Notes under the pieces: generated by a model | What the model was told of the DNA's origin: nothing | Databases searched by the model: none | The model's input: the letters and a program-made list of their open reading frames with translations, nothing else | Assembly: GCA_027018975.1 (NCBI GenBank) | Contig: JALUXN010000270.1 | Span: 1 to 7,563, forward strand | DNA length: 7,563 nt | From: Mariprofundaceae bacterium | GTDB taxonomy: Bacteria > Pseudomonadota > Zetaproteobacteria > Mariprofundales > Mariprofundaceae | Direction of reading: 5' to 3' | Part shown: piece after piece, positions 1 through 6,617 of the stretch | Position numbering within the stretch: the first letter of the stretch is position 1 | How the letters are laid out: the number at the start of each line of letters is the position of its first letter | Translations under genes and position numbers: made by a program

Positions 1-219
1 ATGTTGACCGAAATCACTCGACGTGTGTTGACGTCTCCGAAAATATGCAAACACATCGGCTGCTCGGAAGAGGAGTTTGTGCACTTTGTTTCATTGCTTC
101 GAATACATGGTGAGATTGTCAATGTTGATTGTGTATACCGTTGTGCCTCGAGATGCAGACGAACATTCCGTTCTGGCTGTTTGAAGGTTGCTCATGTGGA
201 TTGTCTGGTCAGTGCGTGA
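1..219 (+). CDS. Doubtful 72-codon open frame at window edge
   Basis: An open frame begins with ATG at the first base of the window and ends at a TGA. I do not recognise the product. Residues 9-39 have a weak helix-turn-helix flavour (segment LTSPKICKHIGCSEEEF), while the second half is unusual, with seven cysteines in 72 residues and several Arg/Cys clusters that look like translated non-coding DNA. Its base composition, about 45% GC in the first 120 bases, is lower than that of the downstream genes. The ribosome binding site, if any, lies outside the window, so the start cannot be judged; the frame may also be the tail of a longer gene. It is followed by about 200 non-coding bases before the addB-like gene and has no visible link to it. 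Most likely spurious or a remnant. Confidence 0.15.
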   Translation: MLTEITRRVLTSPKICKHIGCSEEEFVHFVSLLRIHGEIVNVDCVYRCASRCRRTFRSGCLKVAHVDCLVSA

Positions 220-427
220 GCAGGATTGTTATGTCTGAAAGCGCATGATGCCATCGAGGCAATCGCTGCTTTTTCAGATCGAATATGATATTTCGAATGT
301 CAGGGCATAGATCGCTAAACGATCGCGACACTAAATGTCGCATGGGCGATTATCCTGGCCCGATGTTCATCCGGTGTGAGCTGTTTGGTGGCTGGTCGGT
401 GATTTCTAGCCTTGCGGTTGGGTGATT
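220..427. other. Intergenic region upstream of the addB-like gene
   Basis: No gene is supported here; if the doubtful frame at 1-219 is not real, the gene-free stretch runs from 1 to 439. It holds an 11-base perfect palindrome (AATAT-G-ATATT, 282-292), followed by the two stem-loops at 310-341. TATGAT at 284-289 resembles a -10 box but has no acceptable -35 hexamer at 16-18 bases. The promoter of the downstream operon should lie in this stretch, but I cannot point to it. No LexA-type CTGT-N8-ACAG box was found. Confidence 0.6.
310..341. repeat. Two adjacent stem-loops with identical CTAAA loops
   Basis: GATCG (310-314), CTAAA (315-319), CGATC (320-324) is directly followed by GCGACA (325-330), CTAAA (331-335), TGTCGC (336-341). 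Both inverted repeats are perfect (5 and 6 base pairs) and share the same five-base loop. No T-run follows, so this is not a classical intrinsic terminator. It lies 99 bases before the addB-like ATG and could be a regulator-binding or RNA-processing site; that role is inference. Confidence 0.6.
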
Positions 428-433
428 GAGGGA
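428..433 (+). promoter_or_regulatory. Ribosome binding site of the addB-like gene
   Basis: A purine-rich GAGGGAGGGG run (428-437) lies just upstream of ATG 440; GAGGGA is spaced 6 bases from it. The other in-frame starts, GTG 422 and GTG 437, lie before and inside this run, so ATG 440 is the best start. Confidence 0.7.
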
Positions 434-439
434 GGGGTG

Positions 440-3058
440 ATGAAGATCAGATTTGGCATGGGACTCGATGGTGGTTGCTGGCCGGAGTTTGAGCCGGGGC
501 AGCAGGCGGTGATCGGGGAGGCGGTTCTCGGATCGGTCGGGTTGATCAGGGTGCTTGAAACTGCGCTGGGGCTGGTGGCTGATGATGCACCGGAGGCGCT
601 GCGGATTCGCCGCTATATGGAGCGCATCCAGTCGCTGCCAGCCGGTTCGAGATTTTACAGCAGCTCCTTTGATGCCGATGCCTGGGCGACGGCGCGGGAG
701 CTGTTGCAGTGGCGCGATACGCTGGTGATGCATGGCTGGCAGGCGGATAGTGGCGCGCCGGAACGCATTGCGGCGCTGGCTGAGATTGAGCATGCCGATA
801 CGCAGTTACCCGATGGTCTGGCTGACCGTTTTCAGCATGTGGTTGGCGAACTGAGAAATTCGCCACCACTGCCCATTCGTCAGATTGCGGTTGAGGAACC
901 GTTGGCACTGTTGCCTACGCCGTGGCGGCAGATGCTGGAGCTGCTTACGCAGTGCGGTGTGGCGTTGGATCAGGCACATCCCGCAGCTGGCGAATCGAAA
1001 ACGCCTCTGGAAGAGATTGTGCTACTGGAGTCCGAGCATCTTTGGCCATTGGCGCAAACAGTGGCGGCGTGGATTGCTGGTAGCAAAGATCAGGCGGGCA
1101 CGGCGCTGCTCTGTCAGCATGGCAGTGAAGCATTGGATCAGGCACTGCATGGGAATGGGCTACCGGCTACAGGTCAAGTGTCGAAGAGCGCGCAGCTCGG
1201 CGTATTCCAACTGTTGCCGCTGGTATTGGAGAATCTTTGGCGGCCGGTGCGCATTGAGCGACTCATGGAGCTGCTCTCAGTGCCGCTATCGCCGGTGCCA
1301 GGCTTTGCTGCGCGCGCATTGATTGCCGCCATTGCCAAGGAGCCAGGTCTGGAGGGCGGTAAGTGGCGCGATGCGCTGACGCAGATCAGGGAGAAAAAGC
1401 GCGGCTATCTGATCCATGATGGCCTTGCCGAGGATGCTGCCGAACAGCAAGCGCAGGCGTTTGCCGACGATCTCGATCACTGGCTGCGCCGCTCGCGCAG
1501 TGATGCTGATGCCGAGGCATCGACGGCAACGATCATCCCGGCCATTCAACGCCTGATTGCGCATCTGGCCGGCTGTATCAGCAAGGAGCCGCAGGCTGCG
1601 ATCGCCATGGGGCACTGCCGCGATCTGCTCCGGGTGCTGGAGGGGATGGATAGCATCAGTAAACCGCTGCTTGAGCGCATTGTTGATGATCTGATCGGCC
1701 CCGGGCGTGCGGCGGGCAATTTGCGTGAGGCGGCTCCTTGGGGTGTGATTGACAATGCGGCGCAGCTGATCGCGCCAGTCGATACGGTGATCTGGTGGGG
1801 CTTTACCGATACATCCGCGCCGGCTGAAGAGGTATGGAGCGTGCAAGAGCGGGAGTGGTTGGCCGCTCACGGCGTGCAACTCGATCGCGCGCAACTGGGC
1901 CGTTCGCGTGAGCGTTTTTATTGGCATACGGTCTTGCAGCGCTGCAGACGGCTACTGCTCTGTCGGCCATTGGAGGTGGATGGTGCAGTGGCGCCGGTGC
2001 ATCCGTTCTGGTTTGACATTGAGTCTGATCGCACACTGCAGCGCTCTGTTCAGCGTCAACAGGCGGTTGATCTGTTGACCGAAAACAACCCGCAGTTGAT
2101 GGGTGTGGCGCTGTCGCTGGAGGCTGCCAAATCGCGCTCACCCTGGCCTGTCACTCCGATTCGTCAGGTGGCGCCATCGCCCGACTTCAAACCGGAAAAA
2201 CTCTCTCCGACATCGATCGGCAGTCTGTTCGGATGCAATTTCAAATGGCTGCTGGAGACGTTGGGCATTCGCTCATCTGACATGATGCGCTTTCCTGAAG
2301 AGAGTGCGATGATCGGCACACTGGCGCATCAGGTGCTGGAGGATGTGTTCAGCACTGGCGCGATTCCCGATCCGAAGACGGCGGCAGACACCGCAGCCAA
2401 ACGCTTTGCAATCCGTGCGCCGGAAATGGCGGCTGAACTGCTGCTGCCGGAGAATCGCTCGGAGTATGCGGGGATGCGTGAGCGGCTCGCTGAGGCGGCA
2501 GCCGATGTGGCTAGACGTTTTGCTGATGCCGGCTTCGTGCGGCTTGCATGCGAGGAGTGGATCAGCACCAAACTGGATGACATCCCGGTCAACGGGCGTG
2601 CGGATGTGATCGCCTATGATGCCGATGACAATCCGCACATTATCGATTTCAAATACTCCTTCAGCAGTAATTTCTATCGCGACAAAATCAAAAAGGGGCG
2701 CGACGTGCAGCTGATTACTTATGCCCGCATGCTTGGCGAACGCCCGCGTCCGGTGGCCTACTATCTGGTGCCGAAGCGGGAGATGTTGACCAATTCATCG
2801 GCCTTTGCGGTGGAGACTATCCAGAGTACCGCCAGCGGCGATGATGGCTGGCAGCGGGTGCGCAAAGGGGTCGCTGCGGCACTGGGTGCGATACGTAACG
2901 GGGAAGTGACTGCCGCGGGTCTATTCAGCAAAGATGAGCTGAAAGAACGTGAAAAAGCGTGCGAAGCAGATGGCGGCATCTATCTCGATCCACCTTGCCG
3001 CTTCTGCGATTTCAAGGCGTTGTGTGGACTGAATGCAAAAGGTGACGACGATGAATAA
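440..3058 (+). CDS. addB: AddB-like PD-(D/E)XK nuclease / inactive helicase subunit with Fe-S cluster
   Basis: Product of 872 residues, probably the AddB-type partner of the helicase encoded next. The C-terminal RecB-family nuclease is intact: GTLAHQVLEDVF with H630, GRADV with D722, IIDFK with D736 and K738, and Q757/Y761 of the QxxxY motif. Four cysteines frame it, C599 (SLFGCNFKW) and C853, C856, C862 (CRFCDFKALC); one distant Cys plus CxxCx5C is the arrangement of the AddB iron-sulfur cluster that stabilises DNA-end binding. The N-terminal two thirds should be the degenerate helicase fold; I see no Walker A P-loop, so it is unlikely to be an ATPase. AddB of Firmicutes is nearer 1,160 residues; the shorter length fits the roughly 900-residue AddB-related 'probable DNA repair protein' family (TIGR03623, from memory). 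The stop overlaps the next start by 8 bases. The complex is expected to resect double-strand ends in the cytoplasm. The broad class is secure; membership of classical AddB is less so. Confidence 0.88.
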   Translation: MKIRFGMGLDGGCWPEFEPGQQAVIGEAVLGSVGLIRVLETALGLVADDAPEALRIRRYMERIQSLPAGSRFYSSSFDADAWATARELLQWRDTLVMHGWQADSGAPERIAALAEIEHADTQLPDGLADRFQHVVGELRNSPPLPIRQIAVEEPLALLPTPWRQMLELLTQCGVALDQAHPAAGESKTPLEEIVLLESEHLWPLAQTVAAWIAGSKDQAGTALLCQHGSEALDQALHGNGLPATGQVSKSAQLGVFQLLPLVLENLWRPVRIERLMELLSVPLSPVPGFAARALIAAIAKEPGLEGGKWRDALTQIREKKRGYLIHDGLAEDAAEQQAQAFADDLDHWLRRSRSDADAEASTATIIPAIQRLIAHLAGCISKEPQAAIAMGHCRDLLRVLEGMDSISKPLLERIVDDLIGPGRAAGNLREAAPWGVIDNAAQLIAPVDTVIWWGFTDTSAPAEEVWSVQEREWLAAHGVQLDRAQLGRSRERFYWHTVLQRCRRLLLCRPLEVDGAVAPVHPFWFDIESDRTLQRSVQRQQAVDLLTENNPQLMGVALSLEAAKSRSPWPVTPIRQVAPSPDFKPEKLSPTSIGSLFGCNFKWLLETLGIRSSDMMRFPEESAMIGTLAHQVLEDVFSTGAIPDPKTAADTAAKRFAIRAPEMAAELLLPENRSEYAGMRERLAEAAADVARRFADAGFVRLACEEWISTKLDDIPVNGRADVIAYDADDNPHIIDFKYSFSSNFYRDKIKKGRDVQLITYARMLGERPRPVAYYLVPKREMLTNSSAFAVETIQSTASGDDGWQRVRKGVAAALGAIRNGEVTAAGLFSKDELKEREKACEADGGIYLDPPCRFCDFKALCGLNAKGDDDE
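3041..3045 (+). promoter_or_regulatory. Ribosome binding site of the addA-like gene
   Basis: AAAGGTGA (3038-3045) lies 5 bases before ATG 3051, inside the 3' end of the addB-like gene. The alternative in-frame ATG 3033 has no such sequence before it and would add six residues ahead of the usual N-terminus, so 3051 is preferred. Confidence 0.7.
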
Positions 3059-6000
3059 TCTGAAATTGATCAGTGCAAGCGCCGGTTCCGGCAAGACATA
3101 TTCGCTGACCAAAATGGTGCTTGAAGCGGTTATTGATGGTGTCGCGCCTGAGCGGATTATGGCGGTCACCTTCACCAACAAGGCGGCGGCTGAGTTGAAG
3201 GAGCGGATTCGCCAAAAGCTGGTGCAGCCGGAGGCTGAGTGGATTGCCGAGAAGAATCTCGATTCGACACAGTTGCAGCAGTTGCGTGAGCAGGCTGCCT
3301 CGCTCTCGGATGCTTATGTCGGTACGGTGAACAGTATCTGCGCCCGATTGCTGCGTGAATTTGCCTTTGCAGCCGGGCTCTCTCCGGCCATCGACATATT
3401 GCCGGAAGAGGAGGCGGATCGACTGTTTCGGCTGGCTGTCTCCCAGGAATTGAGTCAATACTACCCGGCGCTCAGCGCACCCGCTCGCCGACTGGGGCGC
3501 GATGGTAGCGGTAGCGGATATGCTAAAAAACCGGACTGGCGCAATGATGTGAAAACGCTGGTCAACTTGGCACGCGCCAATGGGTTGCGCGCATCCGAGC
3601 TGAACGCGATGGCTAACGACTCTGTGGCGGGGTTGGCGGCATTGCTCGGCAATGTGTCGCAATCGCTCAATAGTGATGAATTGCTGCAGCGGGTCGATGC
3701 TGTGCTTGCCGAAATTCTCGGGCTTGAGGATACGACCAAGGGTACAAGGGATGCAGTTTCATACCTGCGCAAAGTCGCGCATGCCCTGCGTCACCACTAT
3801 GCGACTTGGGCCGACTGGAGCGGGCTGGCGAAACTGGAGGCAGGCAAGAGCAGCGGCGCGAATGACTGCCTCGATGCGGTTCGTGAATATGCGCTCAAGG
3901 TGCAGCATCACCCTGAACTGCATGCGGATGTCAAACAGGTGATCGAAGGGGTGTTTGCCTGCGCGGCGGAATCGCTGGAGAGCTTTGATCGCTATAAACG
4001 GGTCAATGGGCTGATGGATTTTGTTGATCAGGAGAGCAAGGTGCTGGAGCTGCTGGATCACGACGATGTGCGTCAGCGGATCAGAGAGCGCATCGATCTG
4101 TTGATGGTCGATGAGTTTCAGGATACCAGCCCGATCCAATTGGCGCTGTTTACCCGTCTGAGCGGGTTGGTGGATCGCTCGGTCTGGGTAGGTGACCAGA
4201 AGCAGGCAATTTACGGCTTCAGAGGCACCGATCCGGTATTGATGGATCGGGTGATCGATCAGCTGCGCGACGATCAGCTCGTTGTATTGGAAAACTCATG
4301 GCGTTCGCGCAAAGGGTTGGTCGATTTCACCAATGCGGTGTTTGCGCAGGCATTTGCGCCGATGGCTGCTGAACGCATCCGGCTGAACGCGAAACGGTCG
4401 GAGCCGGACGAACTGGGTGAGCCGCTTGCCGTCTGGCGCATTCATGGTGACAACAAGCTACAACGCGCCGATGCACTGGCTGCAGGCATTGCCGGGCTGT
4501 TGAAACATGCAGACGACTGGAAGGTTGCCGATCGTGAGGATGGTTCGATTCGTCCGCTGCGCGCCGGTGATATTGCCGTGCTCTGTCGGTTGAATGATAA
4601 CTGTGGCGAGGTTGCTGAAGCGCTGGGACGCTATGGTATCTCCGCCTCATATGGACGGGGTCAGCTCTTTTCCGAGCCAGAGTGCGCGGCGGTGTTGGCT
4701 GGTTTGCGACTGCTGGTTGACGATCAAGACACGCTGGCGCTGGCCGAGCTGGTACAGTATTTGCCGGATCATACGTCGGCATCATCATGGCTGGATGCGC
4801 TGATTGAGCAGCGGGATCAGGCGTTCGACGTTTGGAAAGCCGATGAACGCATCCAGCGGCTGCTGGCGCTGCGCGATCAGGTGACTGCACACGCGCCGCT
4901 GGAGTTGATGCAGATGGTGGTCGATCTGCTGGATGTGCGCCGTGATATGTATGGTAGCGCCGATCCGAAGCAGTGTTTGGCCAACCTCGAAGCGCTGGAG
5001 CAGTGGATTGGCCAGTATCAGGATAGTTGTAAGGCGCGCCATCAGGGTGCCAGTTTGCCCGGATTGATCTACTGGCTCGCCTGTCAGGAGGATGTCAATC
5101 AGCCGGAGGGACGGGGCGAGCAGACGGTGCAGATCATCTCCTATCATAGATCGAAGGGGCTGGAGTGGCCGCTGGTGATTCTGTTTGATCTCAATTCAGC
5201 AGCAAAGTATTCGCCGTTCGGTGCGCATGTCCACGCGGATGGTGCGTTTGATCCGGAGCAGCCGCTGGCGAACCGGCATATCCGCTACTGGCCACAACCA
5301 TTGTCCGGTAAGGATTTGCCTTTTATCGAGACGGTCGAGGCATCGGAGCCCTATCAGCAGGCGATGGAGCGCGAGCTGGCTGAGCGGAAGCGGCTGATGT
5401 ATGTCGGCATGACTCGGGCGCGGGACTATCTGATTTTGACGCAACCGAGAGGTTCGCGAGCCGGTGATACGCTCTGGCTGACGGATCTGATTCCGGATGC
5501 TGATGCGGCAATCACACTGCCCGAGCCGGATGACCAAACGCCGGCGATTGGCGTGGGGGAAGCGCGTTTTTCCTGCTTGAGTCAGCAGTGCTATGCGCAG
5601 GAAGAGGCGGAACAGATCGGCAGGAACCAATCGCAGTGGCATCTGCCGCCGGCACGCCTGCCGGATACGCCGCATGCCCCCTATGCGGTTGTGCCCAGTC
5701 AGTTCGATTTGTTGCTGGGTGAGTCTGGCTGCGCGGATGCGCCGATCACGCTTGGCGAGCGCACGCTGCTGCCGGCGGATGTGGATATGGTGCATGTCGG
5801 CGAGGCGGTGCACGCCTTGTTTGCGGCAGATCGCACTGATCTGGATCGCGAGCAGCGCATGGCAGTTGCGGCATCGATCCTCTCAGGCTGGTCGGTTGAA
5901 GGGATGTTGACGGCTTCGCAGCTGATCGATTTCAGCGACCGCTTGCATACCTGGATCACTGCGCAGTGGCCTGATGCGACGGTTCGCAAAGAGTGGCCGA

Positions 6001-6251
6001 TGCGCATGTGTATCGGCGAGCAGGTGGCGCATGGCTGGATCGATATGGTGCTGGAGCTGCCACAAGGCTATATCGTGATCGATCACAAGAGTTACGCCGG
6101 CGATGCGCCAGCAGAGAAGGCGTCATCCTATGCCGGGCAACTGGCGGCCTACAAACAGGCGATCGAGCAGGCCAGTGGCAAGCCGGTGCTGCAAACGCTG
6201 ATTCACATGCCGCTGCAGGGGATGATGATCCCGCTGCGATGCGATGGTTAA
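3051..6251 (+). CDS. addA: AddA-like UvrD/Rep-family (SF1A) helicase with C-terminal RecB-type nuclease
   Basis: Product of 1,066 residues from ATG 3051. All SF1A helicase motifs are visible in order: Walker A SASAGSGKT (K15, T16), Ia VTFTNKAAAELKERI (about 39-53), Ib GTVNSICARLLREF (about 91), Walker B VDEFQDTS (D354, E355), III VGDQKQAIYGFRG (380-392), IV ENSWRSR (414-420), V ISYHRSKGLEW (696-706) and VI RLMYVGMTRAR (781-791). A nuclease domain follows: GEAVH (H921), GWID (D998), IVIDHK (D1011, K1013) and QLAAY (Q1030, Y1034). It should translocate 3'-5' on single-stranded DNA and cut one strand, with the AddB-like subunit cutting the other, feeding RecA recombination. Motif Ib has Asn94 where RecB/AddA proteins usually have His; I recall the same in related gammaproteobacterial proteins, so this may be a subfamily trait. 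Start and stop overlap both neighbours by 8 bases, indicating coupled translation. No sign of damage. Confidence 0.93.
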   Translation: MNNLKLISASAGSGKTYSLTKMVLEAVIDGVAPERIMAVTFTNKAAAELKERIRQKLVQPEAEWIAEKNLDSTQLQQLREQAASLSDAYVGTVNSICARLLREFAFAAGLSPAIDILPEEEADRLFRLAVSQELSQYYPALSAPARRLGRDGSGSGYAKKPDWRNDVKTLVNLARANGLRASELNAMANDSVAGLAALLGNVSQSLNSDELLQRVDAVLAEILGLEDTTKGTRDAVSYLRKVAHALRHHYATWADWSGLAKLEAGKSSGANDCLDAVREYALKVQHHPELHADVKQVIEGVFACAAESLESFDRYKRVNGLMDFVDQESKVLELLDHDDVRQRIRERIDLLMVDEFQDTSPIQLALFTRLSGLVDRSVWVGDQKQAIYGFRGTDPVLMDRVIDQLRDDQLVVLENSWRSRKGLVDFTNAVFAQAFAPMAAERIRLNAKRSEPDELGEPLAVWRIHGDNKLQRADALAAGIAGLLKHADDWKVADREDGSIRPLRAGDIAVLCRLNDNCGEVAEALGRYGISASYGRGQLFSEPECAAVLAGLRLLVDDQDTLALAELVQYLPDHTSASSWLDALIEQRDQAFDVWKADERIQRLLALRDQVTAHAPLELMQMVVDLLDVRRDMYGSADPKQCLANLEALEQWIGQYQDSCKARHQGASLPGLIYWLACQEDVNQPEGRGEQTVQIISYHRSKGLEWPLVILFDLNSAAKYSPFGAHVHADGAFDPEQPLANRHIRYWPQPLSGKDLPFIETVEASEPYQQAMERELAERKRLMYVGMTRARDYLILTQPRGSRAGDTLWLTDLIPDADAAITLPEPDDQTPAIGVGEARFSCLSQQCYAQEEAEQIGRNQSQWHLPPARLPDTPHAPYAVVPSQFDLLLGESGCADAPITLGERTLLPADVDMVHVGEAVHALFAADRTDLDREQRMAVAASILSGWSVEGMLTASQLIDFSDRLHTWITAQWPDATVRKEWPMRMCIGEQVAHGWIDMVLELPQGYIVIDHKSYAGDAPAEKASSYAGQLAAYKQAIEQASGKPVLQTLIHMPLQGMMIPLRCDG

Positions 6252-6408
6252 ACAGAAAAAGACCAAAATCGCCACCATCAAGCCGGGCGATATCAAGGTG
6301 CGTAAAAAGTGCGCGCCGTCGACACAGGTGCAGAAATCGCCGAAGGATTATGATCGCGAGCAGCGCAAGCGAGATGATCGCAAGGAGATGCTTGATGCAG
6401 ACGTCTGA
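6244..6408 (+). CDS. Small basic protein of unknown function, copy 1
   Basis: A 54-codon frame whose ATG overlaps the end of the addA-like gene by 8 bases (ATGGTTAA), the same geometry as the addB-addA junction. No Shine-Dalgarno sequence is near, so translation would depend on reinitiation by ribosomes finishing the helicase gene. The product has 17 Lys/Arg and 9 Asp/Glu; it starts MVKQKKTK, contains a core IATIKPGDIKVRKK (about 9-22) and a PSTQVQKSP stretch, and ends in a charged, probably helical segment (DYDREQRKRDDRKEM). I do not recognise a named family. The best evidence that it is real is a second copy of the core at 7485-7563, where many differences fall in third codon positions or give similar residues (I/V, K/K, G/G). 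A role with nucleic acid is possible from charge alone, but unproven. Confidence 0.6.
   Translation: MVKQKKTKIATIKPGDIKVRKKCAPSTQVQKSPKDYDREQRKRDDRKEMLDADV
6262..6340 (+). repeat. Direct repeat unit A (core of small ORF copy 1)
   Basis: This 79-base segment recurs at 7485-7563 in the same orientation, 1,223 bases downstream, with 17 mismatches and no gaps in my hand alignment. It codes for the conserved part of the small basic protein. The similarity may continue past the window's right edge. Confidence 0.8.
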
Positions 6409-6543
6409 GAGACGCAGGGCGCTATTCGATGCTCAGGTTGAGGTTGATCAGAAGCGAGAGTAACCGATTGAAGTGATCGAGGGCAAATTGCAACAGAGTA
6501 CGCGCCGGCAAGAGCTGTTTCTATGCGCTGGAGGCTGACATGA
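6395..6543 (+). pseudogene. Decayed C-terminal end of a large SNF2/DEAD-type helicase
   Basis: Read from about 6404, the frame gives ERRRALFDAQVEVDQKRE, a TAA at 6461-6463, then in the same frame IEVIEGKLQQSTRRQELF. Moving to the next frame around 6520-6523 gives MRWRLT and a TGA at 6541-6543. From memory, many long SNF2-like helicases end in this layout: a basic LF..(Q/E)D-I/V-D-.-(K/R)RD helix, then LI..IE.(K/R)L.Q, then LF.IRW(R)(L/V) at the very end. The match in order and spacing suggests about 46 codons of such a C-terminus with one nonsense codon and one frameshift. The rest of the gene is absent. ATG 6395 has AAGGAGA before it, but that coincides with Lys-Glu codons of the small ORF and is probably chance. 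The family call rests on remembered patterns and could be wrong. Confidence 0.5.
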
Positions 6544-6617
6544 CAGAGCCAACCATTGTTTGCCCGAAATACACAGCTGAGATTAAGTTTGCGGAGTTAT
6601 TGGAGGCATTATTATGA
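6540..6617 (+). pseudogene. Stump of a DUF2130 protein N-terminus (25 codons)
   Basis: The frame from ATG 6540 reads MTEPTIVCPKYTAEIK then FAELLEALL and stops. DUF2130 proteins, as I remember them, begin (M)xEPTIxCPxCxxEIKLTESLAAPL, so the match is strong over 17 residues and then fades. The second cysteine of the CPxC pair is Tyr here (TAC, one base from TGC), and the several-hundred-residue body is gone. The ribosome binding site is still good: GGAGG (6530-6534), 5 bases from the ATG. The start overlaps the helicase remnant's stop by ATGA, and the stop overlaps the DUF1186 start by ATGA, so the stump may still act as a short coupled leader. I see it as a deletion remnant; a functional micro-ORF is the alternative. 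Confidence 0.5.
6602..6606 (+). promoter_or_regulatory. Ribosome binding site of the DUF1186 gene
   Basis: GGAGG lies 7 bases before ATG 6614, inside the DUF2130 stump. It fixes the start of the DUF1186 gene, for which the homologous N-terminal helix follows directly. Confidence 0.75.

Noticed and set aside
325..341. Intrinsic terminator
   Set aside because: The stem is good but is followed by ATGGGCGATT, with no U-tract.
885..1322. 145-codon plus-strand frame inside the addB-like gene
   Set aside because: Arg/Trp/Cys-rich shadow of the real frame.
3012..3662. 216-codon minus-strand frame, with similar frames at 1286-1927 and 5196-5813
   Set aside because: They lie opposite the addB- and addA-like genes, have His/Arg/Gln-rich shadow composition and no recognisable domains.
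6398..6407. Perfect 10-base palindrome CAGACGTCTG at the end of small ORF copy 1
   Set aside because: No loop, no T-run and no second copy near; compatible with chance.
5993..6463. 156-codon plus-strand frame spanning the end of addA and the small ORF
   Set aside because: It is an out-of-frame shadow of the nuclease domain; only its last 20 or so codons coincide with the helicase remnant and are reported there.
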